From: Ziziphus jujuba
Taxonomy: Eukaryota; Streptophyta; Magnoliopsida; Rosales; Rhamnaceae
Direction of reading: 5' to 3'
NCBI RefSeq assembly: GCF_031755915.1
Contig: NC_083380.1
Span: 14,260,001-14,324,000, forward strand
Length of the DNA stretch: 64,000 bases
In this document: positions 10,886-22,019 of the stretch, one piece after another
Numbering within the stretch: position 1 is the first letter of the stretch
Layout of the letters: the number at the start of each line of letters is the position of its first letter
Program-made: the position numbers and the translations under genes
The notes under the pieces: model-generated
What the model was told of the DNA's origin: nothing
The model's database searches: none
What the model saw: the letters and a program-made list of their open reading frames with translations, nothing else

Positions 10886-12552
10886 ATGGAATCTAAATTC
10901 ATGGAGGAAGACACTGGTGGGTCTGCTTCAACTCAACATGGATTGATGGTGGACAAAAGATCTAGGCTTCAATCTAGCAGGAATGGAGGATCTGTTGATT
11001 TTAAGGCTACTTTGTTGAAGAAACCAACTGATTGCAATGACCAATCTGCCAACGACTAGAGTGACGACGATGCCGATCTTGATGGTTTTGAAGTTGAAGA
11101 GATTGAAGTCCCACCTGGAATTCCCAATCTGCGCCTCTCTAAACAAGAACGTAAACAACTATGGAGACCATGGGCCCATGCTCTAATTGTTACGGTAATT
11201 GGAAAGTTTCTCTCCTATAACTTTCTGATTCAAAGGTTGCAGACCCGATGGAGAATCCAGGGAGAGTTGAAGCTCATTGCTATTGGCAATGGGTACTACT
11301 TAGCTAAACTACCTACTTAGGAAGGTCGCTCGAGGGTGCTCTCTGAAGGTCCTTGGATAATTGCTGGGCATTACCTTTCTGTTCAAGCTTGGAGACCTGA
11401 ATTTGACCCTCTAACTAATCGAATTCGTCGAATGGTTATCTGGGTGAGATTACCTTACCTTTCCTTTGAGTATTACAATCGTTCTATCCTTACTCAAATT
11501 GGGAATCTGTTTGGTAGAACTCTGAAGATAAATAATACCACTGAAATGGCTAATACAGGTAAATTTGCAAGATTGTGTGTTGAAATGGATATCTCTAAGC
11601 CATTAGTTCCGAAATTGGTAATTGGAAGTCGTATTCAAAATGTGGAATATGAAGGTCTAGGGATGATTTGCTTTCACTGTGGTCTTATTGGCCATCGTGA
11701 GCCTGATTGTGACACTAAGGAAAATAGCCCTGATCATTTGGTTAACCCTGTTCCAAATGATAAAACAAAGGTCTCTGATAACCCAAATTTGTTTAATGAG
11801 ACTTAAAATCAATATGGTCCATGACTCCTAGTTTCTAATAGAAAAACTGCTTCTAAAGGCTTTGATAGGAGTCATGCTAAATCACAGAATAAGCAAATCA
11901 TTAAGAGTAATACCTTTCAAGCTTTAGAACACTCTGTAGACTTAATGAAGGAGCAAAGGATTGATCCTGATGAGCCAATTTTGGAAAATGAAGGTGATAG
12001 GTTGATTTTGGCAAATGAAGGTCAAGGGAAAAAACCACAAAGACCTCTAGTTGAGGCCACGATTGTCTTAAATGGTTCATCCCATTCTGCTGCGGCTTTG
12101 CATGATGTCACCAATCTTCCTATTATTAAAAACTTACATTCTGACGTAAGTTCCTCTGGGAAAAAGGAAGATTAGTTGGCCTAAAGCTTAATCAAGGATC
12201 AAGTGCCAATAAGGTAACTTTAAACTTTAAAAGAAAGAGGGATAGGAAGCATTTTGATTTTGGTAAATCCACTGCTCAAATCTTTCAGGGGTATCTTGAT
12301 GGTAGTCAGCTTGTTGCTTTCAAAGACAACATGGTCAGAATTGCTTCAGATTTGAAGAACCTCGCTGAAAAAGATCTTGGATGTAAAAGAAAAGCTGGTA
12401 TTCCAAGTTCAGGAAAATATATTGTTCCTGAACCTCCAGATGACATATTGGCAGATAATCATAAAGATGTTAATCATATGGATGAGCTGGCTAGTGATGT
12501 GCCTCAGGAAGGGCTTATTAGTCCTACCAATTCGAAGGAGTCTTCCTTTTAG
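10886..12552 (+). pseudogene. LINE ORF1 (DUF4283 and zinc knuckle), broken
   Basis: From the ATG at 10886 the frame encodes an N-terminal region, then a DUF4283-type domain (RPWAHALIVTVIGKFLSY at about 11166-11220, WVRLPYLSFEYYN near 11450). A complete CCHC zinc knuckle CFHCGLIGHREPDC lies at about 11670-11712. In-frame stops occur at about 11057, 11318 and 11804, and the last part (to 12552) is in a different frame. In the family the product is an RNA-binding protein packaged with the element RNA. ORF2 starts 31 bases downstream. Confidence 0.85.
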
Positions 12553-12583
12553 GTATTTTCTTCTTTCCATTTTCTCCATATAC

Positions 12584-15500
12584 ATGAATATCTTTATTTG
12601 GAATGTTAAAGGTGCTGGCAATCAGCACTTTATTAGATCTGCCAAAACTTATATCAGACAGTATAATGCAAATGTCCTAGTTTTGATGGAAACTAAAATT
12701 GGTGGTATTCAAGCTGATAAGTATCTTACTAAAATTGGATGGAGTAAAGCTATTAAAGTTGACCCTATTGGCTCCTCTAGAGGCATTTGGATTCTTTGGA
12801 AAGAGGAGGATGTTTCTATTGAACTAATATCTCTCTCTAATCAGATGATTAATATAGCTGTCAGTCATAGATGGAAAGGTCAATGGTTGTTCACTGCTCC
12901 TTATGCTAGCCCCATTGCTATTATTAGGCACAAGTTTTGGACTCCTCTCAAGGAAATTCACCAGATAAATAAACTCTCTTGGCTTATTGCTGGTGACTTC
13001 AATGAACTTTCTAACCACCAGGAAAAGAAAGGAGGAGCTACTTCCTATGCACTCAGGAATTAATAGTCTTATTGCAGAATGTAGTTTAATTGATCTTGGT
13101 GCAATAGGTCCCAAGTTTACTTGGAGTAATGGAAATCAATTAATCAGAGAACGACTTGATAAAGCTTTTTGTAGTGCTGATTGGAGGAAAATGTTTCCTG
13201 ATGCTGTTGTCCGAAACCTCCCTCGTTTGAGATCTTATCACCATCCTATCTTAGTTGCTGTGGATCAACATCATATGGTTGACCCCTCATTGAAGCCCTT
13301 TAGATTTGAAATGGCCTAGATGCAGCATGCCCACTTTAATAATTTTGTTAATTCTATTGTTCCTACTCTTTCTGGAAATATTCTGCAGAAAATTGAAAGT
13401 TTCAAGTATAAGTTGAAAGATTGGAATAAAGAGGTCTTCGGTAACATTTTTTTCAAGAAATAAAAGTTATTAGCAAGACTCAATGGCATCCAACAGCAAC
13501 TTTGCTATAAAAACAGTCCTTATCTTTCTTCTCTGGAACAACAACTCATTTATGAATTAAACTCTGTTTTGGTGCAAGAAGAATGTCTTTGGAAACAAAA
13601 ATCAAGGTGTGATTGGCTTCAACATGGAGATAAAAACACTAATTGCTTTCACCTTTCCACTTTGATCCGTAGAAGAAAAAATAGAGTGGAACTCTTGAAG
13701 GATGAAGCTAGTAATTGGATTTCTGATAAACAAACTCTAAAGGACATGGCTGTTTAATTTTTTCAAAGTCTTTACTCTCAAGAACCTGTTGATGCCAGGT
13801 CTAGTATACCGAATCTCTTTCCTACTCTAAATGAAGCTGATTTAAGAGCTCTCAATCATAATATTGAAGACTAGGAAATCAAAAGTGCTCTCTTTAATAT
13901 TGGTTCTTGGAAGGCTCCAGGCATCGATGGCTTTCCTACTGCGTTTTTTCAGAAATATTGGAACCTCATTGGCAACTATATTTGCAACTTTGTCAAATAC
14001 ATCTTCTCCTCTGGCACTCTTCCTCAAGGTATTAATAATACTTTGATTTCTATTATCCCCAAAAGTGATTGCCTTCAAACCATGATGCATTTCAGGCCCA
14101 TAAGCTTGTGCAATACCTTATATAAAGTGATCAGCAAAGTTATTGTCTCAAGACTTAGGCCTATCATGAGTAAAATAATTCATCCTAGTCAAACTAGCTT
14201 CATTCTTGGGAGGCATATAATTGATAATATTGTCATCACTCAGGAAATGATTCATATTTTTAACAAGTCCAAGAAAAAGAAAGGTATGATTGTTTGGAAA
14301 ACTGATCTGGAAAAACCTTTTGATAGAGTTAATTGGGAGTTCATTGAAGCAACGTTAAGAGAAACTGGCCTTCCTGTTCACTGGATTCAGCTTATTCTTC
14401 AATGTATTAAAGTGGACAGCATGCAACTTATTTGGAATGGAGAGTTTACAAAGAGATTCACACCTAGTAGAGGGATTAGACAAGGGGATCCTTTATCCCC
14501 TTTTCTTTTTACCCTCTATATGGAAAAGTTATCTCATGCCATTCTTCAGCAAATTTTCATTGGTAAATGGAAAAGCTTGAAGGTTTCTCGGAATGGACCT
14601 AACATTTCTCATTTGATGTTTGCTGATGATCTTATTATATTTTCAGAAGCTTCTACTAATCAAGTCAGTGTGGTTCTTCGATGCTTTGAGGACTTTTCTA
14701 AGATATTTGGCCAAAAAGTAAATGCTTAGAAATCTAGAATTTTTTTTTCTAAGAATACTTCTAGTGAAATAAAAGGAAAGGCCTGCAATTTGACAAACAT
14801 TCCGGTGGCTGATAATATTGGAAAGTATCTTGGCTTTTAGATCTCCACTGATGGTATAGGTACTGGCAATTATAAAGCTGTTTTGGATAAGATGAACTCT
14901 AAATTAAGTGCTTGGAAAGCAAAAGTTCTCTCTTTTGCTGGTCGAGTAACTCTTGCCAAGTCAGTTTTAAGCTCTATCCCTTTGTATCACATGCAGTTGC
15001 TGAATTTCCCTAAATATATCTATGAAGAAATTGATAAAACTAGTCGAAACTTTATTTGGCAAGGAGATGTTGCTGCCAGAAAGATACATTTGATCAATTG
15101 GAATACCATCTACAAACACCGGTGCCATGGTGGGCTAGGCATCAGGAAAGCTCATAGCCTAAATCAAGCTTTTATGATGAAGATTGCTTGGAGATTATTG
15201 AATGATAATAGCAGTCTTTGGGCTACTGTGCTCAAACATAAATATAAATTCAATCTTGAGAACATCAACTTTGATGCTAACAACAATATGTGCTCTTTTC
15301 AGTGGAAAGGGTTTCTTAAGGGCTTTAAGCTGCTTCATAAAGGCCTTTCTTAGAGAATCAGAAATGGAGAGACGCTCCATTTTTGGTCAGATAAATGGTT
15401 TAATTGTTGTTGTCTTAAAGACCAAGATTTTGAAAATTTCAATGTCGACTGGAACTTGAAAGTTTCTGATGTCAATCATGGAGGTCTCTGGCAAATTGAC

Positions 15501-16682
15501 AAGTTAGAAACTCTTGTTCCTCATGAATTAAAGAAGGCCATTTTCAGCATACCTGGTTTTGCTAGTCCTAACTCTCAAGATACTCTAACCTGGCACCCCT
15601 CTCCTAATGGTGGTTTTAGTATCAAGTCTGCCTACTATTTCATGGAAGACATCAAAGATCCTAATCAAAGTTGGAATTGGAATTGCATTTGGAAGCTTCA
15701 GGTCATTCCTCGGGTTCAATTCTTTTGCTGGTTTCTGGTTCATGGCAAATTGCTCACTAATGAGAGCAAGTTAACTAAGGGTTTATGTTCTTCTGCTGCC
15801 TGTCCTTTATGCCATGAATCAGTTGAAAATTTGGACCATGCCTTATGCAAGTGCCGTAAGGCAAGAGGTGTTTGGCTCACTTTTGGTGTTTTGGATCTAG
15901 TTCCTAATTTTTTCTGTTATGACTGGTGGGATTGGCTTGAAGTGGATTTAAAAGGCAAAGACAAAGTAATAGTTGGAACTCAAAAAATTTGTTGGAGTGA
16001 TATTTTTGCTGTGGCTTGTTGGCAAATATGGAAGTGGAGGTATAAGTTCACCTTTGACAACCATTTTAAGTGGCCTGCAGATTCTCGTGCTGTGATTATG
16101 AACTATACTGCGGACATGAATTCTACTGCTGGTCGGAGCATGATTAGTAGTTCTTACAAAACTGTTTGGCTGAGATGGACATTCCCTATTGAAAGGCGTG
16201 TTAAACTTAACACTGATGGAAGTTACACGGCCAGTATGCAGCAAGCAGGAGCTGGTGGTGTTCTTCGTCACAGCCATGGAAAGTGGATTGCTAGATTTAC
16301 AGTTAACTTGGGATATACTAATTGTACTCTTACTGAAATTTGGGGCCTCTTCTATGGTCTTAAACTTGCTCAATCTATGAATTTCCAAAAAGTGGATTTG
16401 AATTGGACTCTGCTATCGTGGTTTCATGGATCACTAAAGGTGTGGCTGATAAGCATCCTTATTTTAGCATTGTGCAGAATTGTCAAAATATCTTCAAGCA
16501 GGAAGTTGATTTCAATCTCCCATGTCTTTCGTGAGTGCAACTCCGTGGTAGATGCTCTTGCCAATCTGAGTTTCAATTTCAATCTTGGCTTTCACATATT
16601 GGAAACTATTCCTAAAGATATTTCTACCTTGCTATCATTAGATTGTAGAGGGAATGTTTTGTTTCGAGATGTTCTTGTTTAG
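12584..16682 (+). pseudogene. LINE ORF2 (endonuclease, reverse transcriptase, zf-RVT, RNase H), broken
   Basis: The ATG at 12584 opens an AP-type endonuclease (IFIWNVKGAGN, LVLMETKIGG, IAGDFNE). A frameshift near 13040-13060 moves the frame. The reverse transcriptase follows with GSWKAPGIDGFP, HFRPISLCN, GIRQGDPLSPFLF and the catalytic FADD at about 14620. Then come a zf-RVT region (FSIKSAYYFMEDI, CPLCHESVENLDHALCKC) and a C-terminal RNase H (KLNTDGSYT near 16205, ECNSVVDALAN near 16540). In-frame stops occur at about 13317, 13461, 13755, 13873, 14727, 14838 and 15351, with a further local frame wobble near 16400-16510. It would have performed target-primed reverse transcription; it cannot now. 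Confidence 0.92.
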
Positions 16683-16724
16683 TTCTCTGTTGTAGCTTTT
16701 TAAGCTCTTTCCTTTCTGATGAAA

Positions 16725-17443
16725 AAAGATGCATCAAAAGGACTAACTGAGATGCATTCACTGAAAATTGAGTATCAAAGTGAGAGGGGCCAAAAAAAAT
16801 TTAGGGATTAAGGGAAGAATTTTTCTATAATTTAGGAACCAATAAGAAGAAAAACCGTATAATAAATAAAGAAGCTTTTTTGTAGTTATATTTCTAATTA
16901 TTAAGTTAGTTAAACAGTATTGTTTCCGGCTTGAACTTATTTGGCACTATGAAGATTAAAAGAAGCATCTGTAGAGAGAATCATAGTTAGGTACTCAATT
17001 AATTAATATATGCAAGGCTACCATGAAGTCGTGTGAATTAACAATTTAAATATCTCTTCCCATTTCTTAGAACAAAAATAAATAAATTGCCTTTATTACC
17101 TCTATCATAAGTCACCATTAATACTATATATTATATACATCAAAATATTTGTCAAACTTATTTATCTAATAATACGTGTTACAATATTAAATATGATATA
17201 TTTATTTAATTTAAATATAGAATAGTAAATTTTTAAATAAATTAATTAATTAAAAAATAAATGAATAAAAAAAATAAATCAATTAAATATTACCATGTTA
17301 CCTATCATGTTCGTAAATAAATTTAATAAATATTTTTATAAAATTATTAATATTACATTGTCCAAATTATTTGGAAAATTATTTTGCTTTATCATTTTTT
17401 TAATAGCTTCTTGAATTTGTTGACTCTAAATAGTGATTTACTA
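16725..17443 (+). repeat. segmental duplication copy 1, right part
   Basis: After the LINE target repeat the paralogous segment resumes (GGACTAACTGAGATGCATTC) and matches 33900-33964 plus 34910-35705. Shared landmarks include the CCGTATAATAAATAAAGAAGC block. In copy 2 this DNA ends at a TATA box and a SABATH ATG. Here the TATA position reads CTAAATAG, and the sequence switches to copia DNA just after a shared TGTGTGACACAC, so the downstream gene has been lost. No gene is seen. Confidence 0.8.
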
Positions 17444-18245
17444 ACCCATTTGTGTGACACACTTTAGATTTAAAGAATCATAATTAAAATGACCAAGCCT
17501 TTTATGCCACAACTTAGATTCATCATTAGATTTGGCATAAAAACATTGTTTCCCTTCTTGTTCTATTCTACTACAAATCTTTTATCTTTCATTGCAACAT
17601 TTAGAATTTCACTTTCATATTAATCATATATTGTGCAAGACTTATCTTGAAAATTCAAAAAATATCCATTTTCAAGCATTTGTCCCACACTCAATAAGTT
17701 TTGATTAATTTTAGGTACATATAGCACATTTGAAATGAGTTTAGTACTTGTTGAAGTTTCCACAGCCACATCTTTTTTGCCTTGAACTTGAATAAAATCT
17801 CCATTTCCTATTTGGACTTTGGAAACAAAACTTTTGTCCAAGCTCTTGAAGAGATCAGTATCATGGGTTTTATGTTGAGTGCAGCCACTATCCACCAACC
17901 AAGCTTTTTTATTGCCCTTTTTTGCATAACATGTGGCAACAAATAGCCTTTCCTCATTTGGTGTGCTTCATCAGCAACTTGTATCTGGTGCGCTTGTTGT
18001 ACTGATCCTCCTTTGTTTTTTCAAACTTTTTTAACATGTCCAAGTTGTTTGCAAGCCTTACATTGAACATTAGGCCTAAACCAACTATATTTCTCAGAAT
18101 GGTTGTCCTTTTTGCAATGAGAACACTTTACAAACTTCTTTCTTTCACCATCTCTATTTGTACCAATACCATATCTTCCTTTGTTATTACTTCCTCTACC
18201 TTGCTGCTTCCTTTAGTCTTTGCTTACTGGAGCTTTGCCCTTTTA
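17444..18245 (-). pseudogene. copia gag-protease fragment (minus strand)
   Basis: Read on the minus strand: a gag zinc-knuckle region ([32 protein letters not shown]) at about 18020-18130, then protease MVDSGCTQHKTHDTDLFKSL at about 17840-17898 with LYVPKINQNLLSVGQ further on. The pre-integrase [14 protein letters not shown] lies at about 17470-17515. No integrase, RT or LTR follows. The fragment fills the gap between SABATH upstream DNA on its left and a minus-strand SABATH pseudogene cut off on its right, so it marks a rearrangement breakpoint. Confidence 0.85.
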
Positions 18246-19522
18246 TAACAGCTTATCTAATCAAACAGCTTGTCTAAACCAATTTGATCTCCAAAATGTT
18301 GCTTTATCATTCACTCTATGATAGTTCTAAATGTAGAGACTTCTAGTTGTGGCTTTATATTTCACAAGCTCTCCATTATTTTTATGCTGAAAATCCATTT
18401 CGTTTTACAAGTATGCTTCAACTTGTTGGGGAGATATTGTGTATATTGATAAGTTAAAAGAGTACTCAATTTTCTATTCACTTGTCTTACCCTATCTCAG
18501 CATATTAACAAACACAAAAAGTGTCATCTTTCACTTCATTTTAGTAACTTTCTTTTTTTTTTTTTTTGGGTATTTTTCCTGTATTCATTCTTTACCTTTT
18601 TGGCCATGCCCATGAGGCAACATCCGAGAAGTTCTATAGCCTTGTTAATGAAAACTTCAAAATGTGGAGTTCCATTGGGGCAAGCTGGAACAATAATGGC
18701 CATTAACCCTCCATGGACAATCTCTTGTGCTCTAGCATTTAGAAACTTCTCCATGTCCTTGAAATATTGAGCTTCATAAGATTTCACAACTTTGTGGGAA
18801 GAATTTAAGTAGAAAATCCTCCCTTTGTTCCAAGCAGGAGATTTCTTGTCCTCCACTTCTTTTTGTACTTTAGATAGCCATTGCAAATTAGTATATGAAA
18901 AGTGGACAAAGTGTAGAGAGGAACTGAGAAACAAGCAACCATCGAAAGAACCTGGAAATCCCAATGCAAAGTATGTTCTTTCTGGAGAAAGAGATGTGAA
19001 AAACTGGTTGAAACCATTGAGATATGATGGTTAAACAAGACTTGGAACTCAAGATGTTGAGAACCGAGTCATTAGTTTCGATACTTTGAGCTCCATGGCA
19101 TCAACCATGTTTTGCAGTGCCAGAAATGTGTTTGTCCAACTGAACAATCCAAATCAGCAACTCGGAAGGTGTTTGAAGAAGAAAAGTTACTCATTTCAAG
19201 CTACTACTCAGAAATTGACTTGTTGATTAGTTCTTTAATAGACTCTATAGTTTTTCTCTGTAAAAACAAAATTGTGGTTTGCTTTAGATTTTTTCATCCT
19301 AAATAAAAAATTTGAGCTACTAGAAATGGAAATGTAAATTATTTGGCTTTAACATATTCTTAGCTTGATATCCTTATTATTTCCTAAAGTTACTATAATT
19401 TTATGAAAAAGTTAAAATAATTTAACGAAGAAAATCAATTTTTATGCCTTAAGGGTAGAGTTTCTAGTGTAGCTATAAGGGCCAGATCCATCAGTCCTAA
19501 GGAATGCTTCCAGATTTGCCAT
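18246..19522 (-). pseudogene. SABATH methyltransferase pseudogene (minus strand)
   Basis: The exon layout matches the intact minus gene at 27888-29708. Exon 1 is 19448-19522, beginning MANLEAFLRTDG with SYTRNST; its donor is GC, not GT. Exon 2 is 18596-19257 and keeps SKVQKEVEDKKSPAWNKGRI and the EIVHGGLMAIIVP block, but has stops and frameshifts in its first third, where the SAM-binding motif has become DLDCSVGQ. Exon 3 runs from 18491 down to about 18246 and is decayed and cut off by the copia fragment. A poly-T/GGGTATTTTT insertion sits in intron 2 near 18552. It is a dead paralogue; the ancestral role was SAM-dependent carboxyl methylation. Confidence 0.9.
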
Positions 19523-20970
19523 TTCTTTACATGGAAAGCTTATCTTTTTGATGTGTTTTGGTTATTTGATAATTTGATTCAACCATTTAATTTTATAATC
19601 ACAATTACAATATGATCTGAAGAGAAGGCATGATTTGAACTTCCGACATAAAGAATGTGGGTGTCAAAAGCTTACTACTAGACTTTTTTTTTTTTTTTTT
19701 TTTTTGGGTATTACAATAACTTCTACTTTAAAGGAAAAAAGGGATGACTCAAATCCGCAACCGTAAAATTATATATGTGAGGAATATACTATTGAACCTG
19801 CCTCATTTATCTACCACCAGACTAATTTGATGAAGAAAAATCATCATTTTAGTTTTTGTTCTATTCACTATTGCCATTGGGCCTTACTAGTCCAAGCCTG
19901 AAATCTAAACACCAACTTGTCATTGGCCTAATTCGGATTCCCATCTTTGACATGTTTAAATTGTCATAGGCCACATTTGGGCCTCCATAACAACACCTTG
20001 AGTTGATAAATCCACCCCAGTCTTCAAATGAATTTCTTAATGGAGCAAGGGGAATTGTGCCCCATACCCACCAAAATAAGTGGGTGAGAATATCAATCCA
20101 CTCCTTCCCAGGTTTTTCTAATTTACACTCTAGTTCCAATTTTTCCCTCAAAAAAATAAAAAAATTACTTTGTTTTTCTTCTCCTATTCTTCCGAGAAAT
20201 CTCACAATTCCATTGTAAAAAAACCTTCACACACCTTTATTTTCTTTGTTCCTTTTTCTCTTAAAAAAACCATAATCTCCTTTAAAAAAAAAAAAAAAAA
20301 AACCTTTTGCTCCACCTCTGCTCTATTTTCCTCCATGAAAAAGTATTCCTTGTCTCTCCTTGCAAACATATGAAAGATGTTTCTGCAAAATAATAATTCA
20401 AATAATAAAAATAATTCAAACATCGTCATCCTTTCCCCCTCCTCTCTTATATCAACTTATGGAAGCCCATCTTGATCCAAAATGCTTCAATACACTAGCC
20501 ATTTTAATGTTCTAAATTGGTTACCCAAAGATCACGGTGTTTCACTTCTTCAATTGTGATATCCTTACCTTCAGATCTTGCGTTGTCTACTACTTCGCCA
20601 CGCCCTTATATGTCTTTCTTTCTCTTTTTGTTTTTTTTTTTTTTTTCTTTTTGGTACTACAATTCTCAACCACTATTTCCTTGTTGTAGATCTCTTATCA
20701 GATCTACTTCTATTTTCAGCTTTCTTTTCATTTTATCGTTAATTATACTCTTCTTCGAGGAAACCAGTATATATATCACTAGCAAAGATCTCAATCTATT
20801 CCATTTGGTGTTCCTAGACATATGAATCATTGTTAGTTTTTTGGTAACTAAATAATAATGAATGTTTTTGTATTTCACTCTGGAAAGGTATAGGCCGTTT
20901 TTTTTTTTTTTTTAATTTTAAACAGGGAAAGTAAAATCCAAAAGAGTTTCCCTAATAAATAATTTTCAGT
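19523..20970. other. intergenic DNA, no gene seen
   Basis: AT-rich sequence with long A/T runs (19685-19705, 20283-20301) and one dispersed repeat (19870-20047). Short ORFs here are low-complexity translations of poly-A/T and are not supported. A TCAAATC-type motif with a poly-T tract near 19630-19705 could be a decayed SINE end, but this is weak. Confidence 0.6.
19870..20047. repeat. dispersed repeat, copy 1
   Basis: About 180 bases matching 26707-26885. Shared blocks include CTGAAATCTAAA, TTTGGGCCTCC and CTTGRGTTGATAAATCCA. The type is unknown; no terminal structure was found. Confidence 0.65.
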
Positions 20971-20981
20971 GTCTGTGGAGT

Positions 20982-21142
20982 GGAAATTCTATGGTTAGGA
21001 CGGTTCGCATGAGGACCGCAGTATTAGTGATGGTTTTTCATAATATTAACGACAGGTTTTTAGAAAATCGTCACCAATACTATGAAAAACTGTCACCAAT
21101 ACTGTAGTCCGCATGAGGACCGTCCGCACCATAGACGGACTG
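20982..21142. mobile_element. small foldback (MITE-like) element
   Basis: Arms of about 65-70 bases fold back on each other: TCTATGGTTAGGACGGTTCG at the left pairs with CGTCCGCACCATAGA at the right, and GTGATGGTTTTTCATAATATT pairs with AATACTATGAAAAACTGTCAC inside. The same 11 bases, GTCTGTGGAGT, flank both sides (20971-20981 and 21143-21153), consistent with a Mutator-type target duplication. It has no coding capacity. Confidence 0.75.
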
Positions 21143-21454
21143 GTCTGTGGAGTCCCATTTATTCTTTATTTGGATGGAATAATTACTTGTATGAGTAAAA
21201 CTCATTTCTAATAACTTGAGCTTTGTTTATTTTTTTAGTCACGCCCTTGTTTTTCAAAGTTAATGATCTACTTGTTATATAAAATACATTCACATCATGT
21301 TAGAAACTACTTTTGTGAAATTTATTCTCTTTATTATTTTGATGTATGCCCCTGTTTTAAGTAGTAAAAAACAGAGCGAAATAGAGGGATTGAAAGCAGT
21401 GACGGGTAGAAGAAAAGAGGAAAAAAAAAAAGAGAAAAAAGAAGAAGATAGATT

Positions 21455-21945
21455 TGCATATGTTATTACAATTATTTTTATGTTATGTATAGTACCATAG
21501 AAATTATGCTAATACATTATTGAAAGCAACTTAAGTAATGATTAAAAAAAAAAACAAATTAATTAGTTAACAAACAAAAAAAAAATATTTGTATTTTCAA
21601 AATTACTAACGGTCAATTGGTAATAACGATGGTATCTATCAGTAAAATTTTCAAAGATTAACATGTTTGCCAAAAAAAATTACCAACGGCACCTATTGAT
21701 ATTATTGATAGCCCTTAGATAATTTTAATGTCAATTTTTTTTTGCATAACACTTCATATTTTATTACAATTATTTTTATATTCTGTATGATACCGAAGAA
21801 ATTGTGCTAATACTTTATTAAGTGCGACTTAGGTAATTATAAAAAAACATAAGACAAAAGGAAAATAAATTAATCCATTAACAAATGAAAAAGAATATTT
21901 GTCTTTTCAAAATTACCAACGGCCCATTAGTAATACAGATGGTGG
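21455..21945 (+). repeat. two-unit tandem repeat, period about 300
   Basis: Two diverged copies begin TATTACAATTATTTTTAT (about 21463 and 21763) and run through AAATTRTGCTAATAC and TCAAAATTACYAACGG. The ends carry the same ACCAACGG/CCATTAGTAAT language as the larger array that follows, so the two are probably parts of one structure. Confidence 0.65.
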
Positions 21946-22019
21946 TATGACACAATAGCTTTACGATATTCCAAAAAAGTTGTGACCTCATCACTGAAAC
22001 AATGGAAACCATCGATAAT

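Larger units (their letters stand above)
10827..16724 (+). mobile_element. plant L1-type LINE, near full length, with target-site duplications
   Basis: A LINE of about 5.9 kb with a 5' leader, ORF1, ORF2 and a short A-rich end (GATGAAAAAA). It is flanked by the direct repeat AAAGATGCATCAAAA(A)GGAC at 10807-10826 and 16725-16743. The unoccupied version of this site is present in the paralogous segment at about 33890-33910, so both ends are fixed by independent evidence. Both ORFs carry stops and frameshifts, so the copy is dead. Confidence 0.92.
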
